Assembly (NCBI GenBank): GCA_947179485.1
Contig: OX359246.1
Location: forward strand, 57,391,632 to 57,455,631
Source: Allacma fusca
Lineage: Eukaryota; Arthropoda; Collembola; Symphypleona; Sminthuridae
Length of the DNA: 64,000 bases
Direction of reading: 5' to 3'
Shown one piece after another: positions 27,481 to 39,200 of the stretch; within the stretch, counting starts at the first letter, position 1, and each line of letters opens with the position of its first letter. The notes below the pieces were generated by a model that saw only the letters and a list, made by a program, of their open reading frames with translations, did not search any database and had not been told where the DNA came from. A program made the position numbers and the translations under genes.

Positions 27481-28841
27481 ATGGTGGACGGGAATCGCAC
27501 CTGGAGATTTTTAAATTTGATACAATTATCCCTGGTTTTGTCTTGCCCTCTTGTTTGCATCACAGTTGCACAAGAAACGACGGAGGTTACAGCCCTGGAC
27601 TTCCAGGAAATTGATCTGTCCGACAATAAACTTGGCACTGACGACATCCCTGAGAGCCTTCTTGATAAAGTTTGGACATACATTCAAAATTCCCCATCAT
27701 TTAGAAATTATTCTAAACCGGTATGGGAGAATTCACAGTGGCGGTTGATTATATCACTCAATTAATTTCTGCATTAGTAAAGTTCTTGGGGAATCTTTTA
27801 GCCTTTTATGCTTGTATTTTCAGGAATTACTGAAATTCATGAAGGAACTTGACACATGGGAGGAGCCAGATCATTTGGTGAAACATTTTCCATATTACCA
27901 TGCCGGATATGATGCTGAAGATAGACCCGGTAAAGTTCTTTCCAGCTAAAGAAAAGTCCAATGAAAATGGCAGAATTTAATGTTAATATTGTAGCAATGG
28001 AAAATTTTTGGTACTTGACTTCCTGCCAGGGTAATGCATAAATTTGAATTCCTACAATTGATTACAGTCTGGATGGCGGAAATGGGCAAATTTAACGTTC
28101 GTCGAGAAGTGGAATTGGGGGAAGAGAATCTCAAAATTTTGCTCAAGTATGCCTTCAATGCCGTGTACAGGATCATTAGAACGATTCATGAGAAAGATAC
28201 ACCGAAGCAGGAAGTTCGGTATGCATCATTCCTATTCGATCTCGATGGGTTTGATTTGTACCAGTTTGGTCACGCTGCTAGTAAGTTTTTCATATATTCA
28301 TCTCGCATTCCTATCAATTTTGTTCCTATCAGGATATTAGACGTCTTGACAAATTTCCGAAGTACTGTATGCATTTGTATTTCAGCGATGATGTTCATCC
28401 TCAGAGTGTTTCGGGAATATAAGGAAGTCATCAGGGAGCTTTTGGGATATTGTATGCTTGTGAATGGTAATTTATACAAAATTAGTATTGGATCTTTTTA
28501 CTTTACAATAATTTATTACAAACATATAAAATTACAGACAAACAATTTGAAAGTCAAAACTATTTAGAACTTATAGTAGCTTGTAAAATCAGTTCAAGAA
28601 ATAAGGGTTTATAATAATTTCGATATTTTTAATAATGTACAATTTCGAAGCAAACCACTTTGCACAACTGACAATAAATCTCGTTCGCCCGATACTTGGT
28701 CCGGTTCTTGAGCGCGTTGATGTGCATGGGACGAACAAAGGAAAATGGCTTCCAATGGTGAGACGACAATTCCCGGAAGACATTATCCCACTTTGGTATG
28801 GCGGAACTCCAAAGTTTAAACCTATTCAAGTTTACGGCTGA
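27481..28841 (+). CDS. Secreted CRAL-TRIO (SEC14-like) protein 5
   Basis: Exons 27481-27720, 27824-27929, 28068-28280, 28386-28466 and 28651-28841; 276 aa. I take the ATG at 27481 (MVDGNRTWRFLN); the hydrophobic run LSLVLSCPLVCITVA is the signal peptide. The core includes LLDKVWTYIQNSPSF, FPYYHAGYDAEDRP, VWMAEMGKFNVRREVE, FLFDLDGFD, REYKEVIRELLGY, LVRPILG, HGTNKGKW, LWYGG and IQVYG. The acceptor before exon 5 (TTCGAAG) is weak but is the only one that keeps phase and matches the paralogues. It is the source of fragment B at 23356. Last gene of the array, with the receptor pseudogene converging from the right. Confidence 0.84.
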
Positions 28842-29423
28842 CTCAATATCTGCTCCTGCGGATCTGTCGTAAATATTATTAATTATTACAGTCCAGTTAA
28901 GCTTGATGTAAAGCTGAATAAAAAAATCATCATTCATCGTAATATATTTGTTTTTAATAACACATACAGCAAAAATAATAACACATCCAGAGGACTTAGC
29001 ATAATTAATGTTTTAACTAATCCAAAATTTTAAACGATTTTGGATTTAGTAGAGGTCAATAAATTCGATGTTTTATACGCACTACAAATACGCGGGAATG
29101 TAAATAGTATTAGCTTTGAGAAATTACAGTATTGAGACGGATTTTAATTTTTTATAACGAGTAAATTTATTAAATACAATGTTACATTTATGTACGGTGT
29201 AATTATGCCATCAGTGGATATTATAAGAAACGGATCTAACAAATGGAACCATAAATGTATATTTATTCGGAACTTATCTCATAATAAGTCTTAAAATAAT
29301 GGTAGTGTTGCGCTCTCAATGAAGCTAATTAAATATAATGGCAAGAACCTGCTCCTTGAAATTCTTCTGCAGGAGAACAAAGTTCATCTTATGGAATGGA
29401 ACTCACCTTTCAAGAATTTCATT

Positions 29424-31828
29424 TTATGCATTTCGATTGCCAACAATTAAAGACACAGTATTGTCGATGATAATTCCCATGAATGTCAAAGTCAACGGTC
29501 TGTCCACATACCCAAGCCATCCATTCAGCGTAGTGCTGCGCTCGGGTCAAGTATTTATAAAAATCCGACCACGAACTTGACTTGACCCCGACTTCTCAAG
29601 TACGTATTTCAAGGTAACCCGAACTTGACAATTTCAGTTCAAGTAATACTTGAATGTAACAAGTTCGGGTTTTCAAGTAATTCTCAGATTACTTGACCAT
29701 GATTTTATACGCGCGTTTCGGGTCCAACGTTAACTTGACTTGACCATGACCCGAACTTGACCATGAACTTGAACTTTCAAGTACAAGAAACCTGACTTGT
29801 ACGACACCAAAATACTTAAATTTTATTGGAGAAAAATTTATATTTGTCAGGTGTGTACGTGAACATACTTCTACTTCGTTTCTAACACACTAGGTTTCAC
29901 CCAGCATAATGCGAGCAACCGCCTCTAAAAACAAAAATTGTATTTTTGACCGTTCTCATTGAATGTAGAATGTACAATGAAGATCTACTCTGGTTTCGAG
30001 TAGCCGGTGTGTCTGGTGTCTCAGTTGACATTTTCGGTAACACAGAACTCCTTTTAGGTTTTGTTGACATATTCTATTGTAAAAATGGGTGAACATTTTT
30101 AAATCAATTTCTACGGAGCCGATCCATATGAGTGTTGAGCATTCTTTTGTATTTACACACGGAACAAGTTAACTAAGGCCTCTTAAAATGATGCACTAAA
30201 ATTCCGCTTTAAGTTTTATTTAGTATAGTGAATCGTAAGTGAATTGAAAACTCCCTCAGCCATGGAGACTTGCTCAAGCATGATTACTTGAACTTGTACA
30301 CGAAAAACTCAAGTTCGTGGTCAAGTACTTCTAAATATTTACTTGAACATGACCAAGTACTTCGTTCAAGTAAAATAATTATTCTTGACCACGTACTTGA
30401 CTTGACGTAAGAAATCATGGTCAAGTCCATTAAATTCCTGAACACGACCCGAACCGTTCATAGTTTTAATTTTATTTACTTGACCACGACCCGAACGCGA
30501 ACTTGACTTGAAATAATCGTGGTCTACTTGTACTTGTGCGCAGCTCTGATTCAGCGTACGAATAGGCTGGATGCTTTTAAGACATCTTCGAAATAAAGAC
30601 TTTCCTCGAAAATACTTCCAAGAATCCAGGACTCTCAGAGACGCCTCATATTGCTGGGCCGCTGAATTCACCATGATTACATTAATGTAGCTCATGGCCA
30701 ATGTCACAAATACTGCTTTGAGAGTTAGTGCCGAAACAACCAGGTAGATATTAATTGTGGTAAAAACGACATATGCCAGGAAACAAACAAAGTACACACG
30801 ATTCCAAATACCGTTATGTTCACTTTGTAGAACCCGCAACATATCAAACTTGCTTGCAGTGTCTTCCAAATGTCTGGAAGGGTGTTCCTTCGACTCAGAT
30901 GATTTCAGCTGCCTAGAAGTAAAAAAAATATGAAAATGTTTTTGATGCTTATGTAATAATGTGTGTTAAAAAAATAAGGAGTGATTAATTGATAAATATT
31001 ATTAAGCTGGTCTTTTAAAGGGAATCCATGTACCCTAAGTGTTTGCACAGTACGTTTCCATGATATTCCATAATAAGGAAAGTCCAATGACAGACGAACG
31101 TGTGAATACAAAATACATAAAATTAAAGGATGCTCATTCCAACCCTCACTATATTTATACTTTTTCCGTTTTTGAGCATACTGGTCATATGGTATGGTTT
31201 CTCTGGCCGCATGATCATTCGAAGAGAGTACACCAGTAGATATATTGTAAAAATAATTGCTGACTTCCGCATGACACTGCTGGAATGCCTTGGATTGTTT
31301 GAACGGTTACTGCTATACTCACGAGACTTGATTTGGTTAGCTATACAGAGGTAAAATGTCTCGTTAATTGAATTTATTGTGTATGCATCAATTTATTTAT
31401 TACAGATAATCATTAGGAATTTTAAAATGTGACACTGCTAAAAAGGTAAGTAGAAACGTAAACGCACCTGTCTCTTCGACGTCTAAACTTAACAAGTGAT
31501 TCATGTAGTTTTTAGTGCCATTCCAGTCACAACTTATTCTCATATACATGTTGAGTATATTTAGTATGCCCACTGTGAAAGCCAAGAAATCCGAGGAGTC
31601 ACTTCCAGTTGACTTTCCTCTCCGAAAATAGGAAACGTGGACGAAGCGAAAGAGGAAGGTAGCTGTGTAGATTAAATACAATAATGTATTAATGATACAA
31701 TGCAGCTTCTTCCACTTGTATTGAACTAGCTCCACCCGCCGAGTTTTTGGATTCCATTGGAAAGGGAAAACTCCAAGTGTGTACCCAACTTTGAACGTTT
31801 GAAAATAAATCCAGAATTCGGGACTCAT
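29424..31828 (-). pseudogene. Gustatory-receptor-like gene, broken by a stop and a transposon
   Basis: Exon 1 is 31828-31468 (MSPEFWIYFQTFKVGYTLGVFPFQW..., two membrane segments), exon 2 is 31340-31034, exon 3 starts at 30912. Phases fit at both introns. Exon 2 carries an in-frame TAA at 31123-31125 inside a membrane helix (...VGMSIL, stop, FYVFCIHTFVCHW). Exon 3 encodes the late helices and SLFRRCLKSIQPIRTLN; the frame is then cut by a 1018-bp hAT-like element (29531-30548). Beyond it, in frame after the target duplication, come GWLGYVDRPLTLTFMGIIID and NTVSLIVG, the typical C-terminal helix, ending at 29424. Without the lesions the length would be about 380 aa, usual for 7-transmembrane chemoreceptors. 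Exon 2 is the least certain part; if misplaced, the stop could be an artefact, but the insertion stands. Confidence 0.75.
29531..30548. mobile_element. hAT-like element, CAAGTACTTGA-iterated, copy 1
   Basis: The 1018-bp element has ends TAGTGCTGCGC and GCGCAGCTCTG (inverted, differing in two outer bases), flanked by perfect 8-bp duplications ATTCAGCG (29523-29530 and 30549-30556). Both flanks of the interior are packed with ACTTGA/TCAAGT and CACGACCCGAAC-type motifs; the centre is unique. It interrupts the last exon of the receptor gene. Copy 2 is at 35086-36095. No transposase encoded. Confidence 0.92.
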
Positions 31829-32184
31829 TTAAGCCATGATTTGTACGGAATGTCAAAACAGTTATTATTCAAGTTTGGCTCAATTAATATTCTTTTACTG
31901 TGAACAGAATTTCGCGTGAAATCCTTTGCACCAGTATTTCGTATAAGCTGGTTTTGCATGTATGTTGCAGGTGACGACCCAAGAGACACTTAGAAAATCA
32001 TCGAGAGTTTTTAATTTATTTGATCATATTTGTGGACTAATTACCGAATATTTATACATATAAATGCCTGGGAATTAAAATCTAATATTCCATAAGGGAT
32101 AAAAAACGTTATAAACTATTTTCAGGCTTCATTTTGTGAAAGAGGTGTCATTAAAGTACTTCTGTGTAAATGTTTTTAATTAAC
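31829..32184. other. Intergenic
   Basis: 5' flank of the receptor pseudogene. Nothing recognised. Confidence 0.4.
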
Positions 32185-32602
32185 AACATTTTAGGAGATT
32201 TCCGCATTTGGAATTGTTAATATGTCATTCAGTCAAAAATATTTCGGTGGAAAGATCTTGTCTTACTTAAAACATTACCCAATAGTTATTCATAATTTCA
32301 TTCATGTCAATGAAGTTAGAGCAAAATAAATATTTGAAGAGCCACGTCCGTATTTAGGATGTGCCTGGAAATCGTTAAGGCCACATTATGTACGCATTTG
32401 ATATGGGTTGTTTTATAAGATAATTATTCATTTATTATTTATAACATTTTAAGAGATTTCCACATTTGGAATAGTTAATAATCTGATGTCAATCAGTCGA
32501 AAAGATTTCGGTGGAAAGAGTTTATGTCTTACTCAAAGCAGTGCCTAATAGTTCCTCATAAATTCATTCATGTTAATGAAGTTAGAGCAAAATAAATATT
32601 AC
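32185..32602. repeat. Two-copy tandem duplication
   Basis: Copies at about 32185-32333 and 32440-32602 share AACATTTTAGGAGATTTCC-type starts, ATTTCGGTGGAAAGA, and the ending AATGAAGTTAGAGCAAAATA. They are spaced about 255 bases apart, diverged by perhaps a sixth of positions, and noncoding. Confidence 0.8.
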
Positions 32603-35085
32603 TCATTTTGGCCAAGATTTGTGAATAGTATCCAAGGCATACCGTGGGTTCAACTATTGTCGTTTGACTTTGAACATAATTTAGACCTAAATGATGTATA
32701 CGTAATTTCAAAAATAATGCCTATGTGATATTCCAGGTTGCGGTCCGGGAAATACCAAATGGAAAAAATGTTTCCTTGTATATGCGGCTCAAAAATTAGA
32801 AAACTTCACTGGTTTCTCAGTCTCAGATTAGCGAATGTTGACCACAAGTTTTTGCTTAATATCACGCACACTAATATCACGCTAGTAATATTTAATATTA
32901 GGGCCGACATATTTCACCGACATCCTAAAATTAAAATTTTACATTTTTCTCACTCATTTTTGAAATCATACGATTGACACAAGATTATTATGACGGAAAT
33001 ATTAACGGATGCAATTCTCAATCATACTCACTGAACGATTTTGTTTTCGTTTCCATTTTGTGTAATTGTCCAAAATTGTATATATGACATATACAAACCT
33101 AGCAGTAAATCGCATTTTTTACACTAGAGTGCAGAGTATTGCATTTTTTTAAAATGAGTGTATATTTTTGTGTTCTCGTCCTCGCACTCATGAATAAACA
33201 AATCTGTGGTATTTACTCGCACTCATAATTATGAGTGCACGGTTGTAATAACATGCACTCGTCCTCAAAGTAAACCCGTGAGTACACTGAGTGCGAGGTG
33301 AGTGCGAGTGCTGCACTCTGTCCTCATGAGGATGTGCATCTATGCACTGCCTCCCTCTCTTTCGTTCACACCCTGTATTCACCATCACCCTCGCATTTTG
33401 TGAGAGTGAGGCATCCCTCAATCTCTCGAGAGGATGCCAATGTATGGCGTTCAGTAAATTGACACAAATACATTTGTGTACATACGTTTACTTCCACAGA
33501 TAAAAATGGAGCATCATTCAGGATTCCTTGAAGGCTGTAAAAAACTGTGAATGAATATTTTATTTTTTGTGTGATTATGGCAGAAATACAATTGCATTTC
33601 CAATATAGTATTTTATCGGAAGAATTCAAATGATGAAAGCTTACATTAAATTAATATCCCTATACATAGTATACTTACCACTTGTCAAAGCTTTTGTCAA
33701 TACTTACACTGCCTTCTGTGTACTCACCATTAATGAGCTGTCTGTATTGATTTTAATCGGCACAATTTTAATTCCTTGAATTGTGACAGTGACGTATTGT
33801 ATATTGGGCGTGGGATTACAAATATGGTGGTGGCAATATGTCAAAAGTCAACTTATACCTATTAACTACACTTCCGTATGCCACAAAGGAAACTTGAATA
33901 CTTCCTCATTTAAATAATTCATTAATTAAAATCCAATTGGTTATGAGATAAATTAATAGGAACAAACTGTTTCCACAAAAATGGTTAAATCTGGCTACCA
34001 TTTGAAACGATTCAAAAATTAGAATAAAACTTCAATATTCAAGCTCTTATGATTCGAATTTTGGTGAACTCAACTGAAAACATTCATTCGTAATGGGACC
34101 AAGTCAAATTCAATGATTCTCATTGTCAGTTTGGCCAGGGTGGATTTACGGGTTGGCCCACCCTGCCAAGGTAAAGGCCAAGGTAAAAAAATATTAACGA
34201 ATAAGGCACTCAGATAGCATGCGTAAAGGCCAACAAATCTATTTTGAGTGTTAGGGCCAGGGTAAAAATTATTTGATTAATCCACCCCTGCAATTTGTCC
34301 TAATCAAGTTTCTCTAACTAACAACATTTTCAAAATCTGGCCGAAGATTCGGTGTTTAGTTGATCATTTTCAGTTGGGCGGGAAAATACTCAAGTGCTTC
34401 TTCAATTAATAATTAGGCGAGTAAGGCCAATATCAATTCGTACAAGAACGAATGTCCATGCCGAAAGGCTTGTCATTTTTTATCTTCGCAATAAATTTTA
34501 GCAGGCTATTTTTTATTCCTTTGGTATTATAAAATGTAAAACTCCAATGTTCTCTTCACAACGATAAATACGATTTTAGCTTTTCAAAAAGAATCATTGA
34601 ATTTACCCGCGAAATATATTACTCTCTCGAAAGGAACAGCTCTATGTTTTATTTATGTAGTCTTCTTGTCTTGATCCATTTCACTCCATACTTGGGCTAA
34701 ATGAGACGTGAGGGAGTCAATTCTAATTCTGAGAAGCATCTCTCTCACAGTGCAGATTTAGCTTCAGCTCAGGTGATTCAAGCCTTGTGAGACTCGTAAA
34801 ATAATAATACTGTAAATGTCTTCAGAGTATTGGACCCAACTAGTACTTAAATTATATTTGACGTGATTCCCAACGTGTTTTTTCAGCATTGTAGTTTAAC
34901 CCACCGGTAAGTGTTTTTTAAGCTTAACTGTTCATCCCAAAAAAATAATACTGCCACCTTTTCTATACGAGCAACGAAATTTTTACACTAACATTGATAC
35001 TTTCTTACATGGCAAAAAATTATGCTTTTTTCTACATACAGACGAAATTGTTGCATTATAGCGAAAGCGACCTTGTGCTATACGC
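32603..35085. other. Intergenic with a GAGTGCGAG-rich patch
   Basis: No gene recognised. 33132-33420 is rich in GTGCACTC/GAGTGCGAG iterations and begins CAGAGTATTGCA, with TGCTGCACTCTG at 33309-33320. This could be a 189-bp hAT-like remnant, but the flanks are not duplicated. The same motif recurs in 43330-43760. The remainder is AT-rich without features. Confidence 0.45.
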
Positions 35086-36095
35086 TAGTGCTGCGCTCGG
35101 GTCAAGTATTTACAAAGATCCGACCACGAACTTGACTTGACCCCGACTTCTCAAGTACGTATTTCAAGATTACCCGAACTTGACATTTTCAGTTCAAGTA
35201 AAACGTGAATGAAACAAGTTCGGGTTTTCAAGTAATTCTCAGATTACTTGACCATGATTTTATACGCGCGTTTCGGGTCCAACTTCTACTTGACTTGACC
35301 ATGACCCGAACTTGACCATGAACTTGAACTTTCAAGTACTTTCATGTAATCCATTGGACATCAAAATACTTAAATTTTATTGAATTTATATTTATAATGA
35401 AAGCAAACCTGGGTTTCTAACACACTAGGTTTCACCCTGCATTTTGCGAGCAACCGCCTCTAAAAATAATAATTATTGTATTTTTTATTCCTTTCAATGA
35501 ATGTAGAACGATGGTACACTGCAGATATGCTCTGATTTCGTGTAGCGGGTGGGTCTGGTGACTCAGTTGATATTTTCGGGGACACAGAACTCCTCTTGGG
35601 TTTTGTTGCCACATACTATTATAAACATGGGTGCTAACATTTTTAAATCAATTTCCACGGAGCCATATGAATGTTGAGCTTTCTTTTGTATTTGCGTACA
35701 CGGAACAAATTAACAAATGCCGCTTAAAGTGATGTATTAAATGCCGTTTTAAGTTTCATTTAGTACAGTGAAGCGTAAGTGAATTGAAAACTCCCTTACA
35801 ATCAGTCATGAAGAATTGCACAAACAAAATTACTTGAACTTGTACACGAAAAACTCAAGTTCGTGGTCAAGTACTTCTTAATATTTACTTGAACATGACC
35901 AAGTACTATGGTTCAAGTAAAATAATTATACTTGACCACGAACTTGACTTGAGGTACAAAATCATGGTCAAGTCCATGAAATACCTGAACACGACCCGAA
36001 CCGTTCATGGTTTTAAATTTATTTACTTGACCACGACCCGAACGCGAACTTGACTTGAAATACTCGTGGTCTACTTGTACTTGTGCGCAGCTCTG
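35086..36095. mobile_element. hAT-like element, CAAGTACTTGA-iterated, copy 2
   Basis: The 1010-bp element has the same ends as copy 1 (TAGTGCTGCGC / GCGCAGCTCTG) and perfect 8-bp duplications CTATACGC at 35078-35085 and 36096-36103. The copies are closely similar throughout, with a few short indels in the centre, which suggests fairly recent shared activity. It lies just upstream of the chloride-channel gene. Confidence 0.93.
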
Positions 36096-36277
36096 CTATA
36101 CGCAATGCATTATGATTTCTAAAAGAAGCATTGATTTCATTAAAAGCGGTCTTAAATCCTCGTGTATTGAAATTTTTGCAATAAAGAACCTTGACATAAT
36201 TTTGCGTGACTTCCAATTTAAAAAATAAGGTTTATTAATAATAAAAATTTTGAAATACAAAAAATTAGAAAAACAAA

Positions 36278-39200
36278 ATGAACGCTTCCAAGGGTGAGGT
36301 CCTCACCCTCATTGAGGATAAGCATCCAAAACCTGGGCTGGGGAAAGATGAGCAATTAGGCTACCAACACACCCTGGTAAGTAATAAAAGTGTACATTTA
36401 AAAAGAGAGCTGGCTCATATGAGTCGCATATCGCATATGAGGATGTGCTAGTTTCAGTCGTAAATTACATGGAGAGATTATATAATTAGCAAGGACAGGG
36501 AAAAAAAAGAAGAGCCGTAAACTGTGAGGGGAATTTGGAGCCCACTCAAGTCATCTCTCTGTTTTTGAGATGAGACGGTGGAATAACTACATGTTAATTT
36601 TATTCCTGCTAATTAATTCTACTGCTGTTTTCCTCCTGTACCTTTACTACATGATTGAGTTTGGATACGGCGTGTGCCTGTTTTACAACATTCGTGATAA
36701 TCATGTTCTTGAGTAAGAATTCCCTTCGTATACACTTCCCCTACCAAAATAACTCTTGTCGAATATCTGGCAATTAAAAATATGACCTTATAGGTGTATA
36801 TGGCATGGCATTTTCCCTCCCCTGAAGCATAACTAAAATAAAAGACTCAGCCATTGAATATTTTGTTGCCTAAAAATTACTGAATTTTAAACAACTTGTC
36901 GTAACAATTTCATTAGAATGAATACAATTATTAGATGTACGGTCGTTACACTCAAGACCTATCCACTGCTGCCAAGGAAGAAGCCAAACGGTTGAAAGCA
37001 TTGGAAGCCTATGATCGGAAACGGAGGAGGGAGGAATATTACTCTCGTAAGAAAGATATTAAGCCTCGTTGGAAGGCTTTAGAACCAATTTCCGATGGGT
37101 TTGCCTTCGTTTGGAGCAAAACGGTCTCCCGGCTTGGGGAAGATTGGGTCTACCTTGCCATGCTCGGGGTGGTCATGGCAATTATTAGTTTTGTCATGGA
37201 CACGGGAATCGGCACATGTAACAAAGGTAATAGTAATAATTATTACCTTAATTAAATTTTAAGGATGACCATAATGAGAGTTCGTTTGTAGAGATGACCA
37301 TTAAGATGCCATTAAATGTATGTCATGATTTTTGTAGCAAGAACTTGGCTGTTTTTTGACTTAAATCAGCATGTAGCTTTGCAGTACTTTGCTTGGACGA
37401 TTCTTCCCATTTGTTTGGTCCTATTCTCAGCTGGATTCACACATGTCGTTGCTCCTCAAGCTATAGGTTCAATTTATGTATTTATATAAGATGTCTATGG
37501 ACAGTGCACTCTCGCCATAAGGGATGCTGAAACGAGCCTTCTTGACTTCGTTTGTTATAAATAGTATCCCTTATATGTATGCGTAGTTTGTAGAATCCGG
37601 ATCCCTTATATCCGAAATCTCTTATTAAGCCATCACTTATAGAGAAAGTGCACATTACGTCTCTGCTAAAATCCCGAGAGAGGGGCACAGTGAGATAAAT
37701 AGCCCTGTTTGTGTAATTACATATGATTAGATAATTATTGGCACATATGAACAATGTTTGTTATCTATATTTTGCTAGGATCCGGTATCCCTGAGATGAA
37801 GACTGTGCTCAGAGGTGTGATCCTCAAGGATTACTTATCCTTTCGGACGCTGTTTGCAAAAGTAGTGGGACTCACCGCATCTTTAGGAAGTGGCATGCCG
37901 TTGGGGAAAGAAGTGCTTGAAAGATCTAATTTTGCAGCATTCCAAATTACATTTTTAAGAGCAATATTGAAGATAATCTGAAAAATGTGACCGTTATCTA
38001 GGGTCCATTTGTGCACATTGGCTCAATGGTTGCAACAATACTTGCCAGAACACGGATGTTTCAAAGTATTTATCTGAACCAGTCCAGAGGGATGGAGATG
38101 CTGGCAGCAGCTTGCGCTGTTGGTGTTGCTTGCTGTTTTGCAGCCCCGGTAGGTGGCGTCCTGATGAGTATAGAAGTAACATCCGTTTATTTCGCTGTTC
38201 GAAATTACTGGCGGGGATTTTTTGCGGCAGCTTGTGGAGCCTTGTTTTTTAGGCTTCTAGCCGTATGGTTTCAAGGACATGGTAATCTTTTAATATCATT
38301 TTGTAGGCTATAGATTTTGATTTTTATGCGAATAATATTTCGAAAAAATGTACTTGCAATTAGTCATATTTGAATGACAAGAATCAGGGTCAATGATTAC
38401 TCTGCAGAACGTTTGCGTCGATATTTTAACATTGAATGGAGGGTTATGGCAGAGGAGTACATTGTATGTTTCATTTAGTAAAGAACTTACTGTTTACGGA
38501 ATTTTTACCGACAGAAACCCTGAAACCCGTGTTCAAGACCTACCTTGGAAGTGAGTTCCCTTACGATCCGCTAGAACTGGTAGTATTTGCTGTAATTGGG
38601 TTTGTAGATTTCTTTTCTTTGCATTCTATCTATGCGTTAGCAAGAATTCTAGCACTAATTGTGAATTTTATTTTATTAATGAATATTATTTGCTGTGGAA
38701 TAATGTGCAGGGCTTTTTAAACCGGAGTTATTAAATTATGTACATACTTATGCTGTGACAGCGCGTGGTTCTTGGGTTCTGTCGTTAATTACTTGTTTTT
38801 ATACTTACAGCGCCATCTCGGGGCTGGTGGGAGCTGGCTTTGTTCTTTGTCATCGAAGATATGTTTTGTGGATGCGAGGGAATAAGCAGCTGAATGCATT
38901 TCTACAGAAAAAGTAATGCTGAAGTTACAAATTAAAAATTTTGGTATGTTCATAAATGCAGTGGAGTTTAGTTTGGAAAATTTTGGTGCATAGAATTATT
39001 CTTGTAAACAAATTATTTAATTATGTGTCCCGACTTTTGCTCCTCCAGTCGATTCATCTATCCTTTTTTTGTGACTTGGTTCATTGCGTCCATCAACTTT
39101 CCGTTCGGGCTTGGGCAGTTCATTGCTGGGGCATTAACTACTCATGATCAGGTCAGTTTTGTGGCAGAATTTGTAAGCATAGAAAAAACAAAACCCAACC

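Noticed and set aside
30366-30548. C-terminal extension of the receptor frame beyond TLN
   Set aside because: It is read from inside the transposon (the TIR and CACGACC repeats), not receptor sequence.
31130-31354. Hydrophobic plus-strand frame resembling a membrane protein
   Set aside because: It is antisense to exon 2 of the receptor pseudogene, whose phases fit the flanking exons.
33132-33320. Possible 189-bp hAT-like remnant
   Set aside because: The ends are roughly inverted but the flanking octamers differ (CTAGAGTG versus TCCTCATG). Kept only as a repeat-rich patch.
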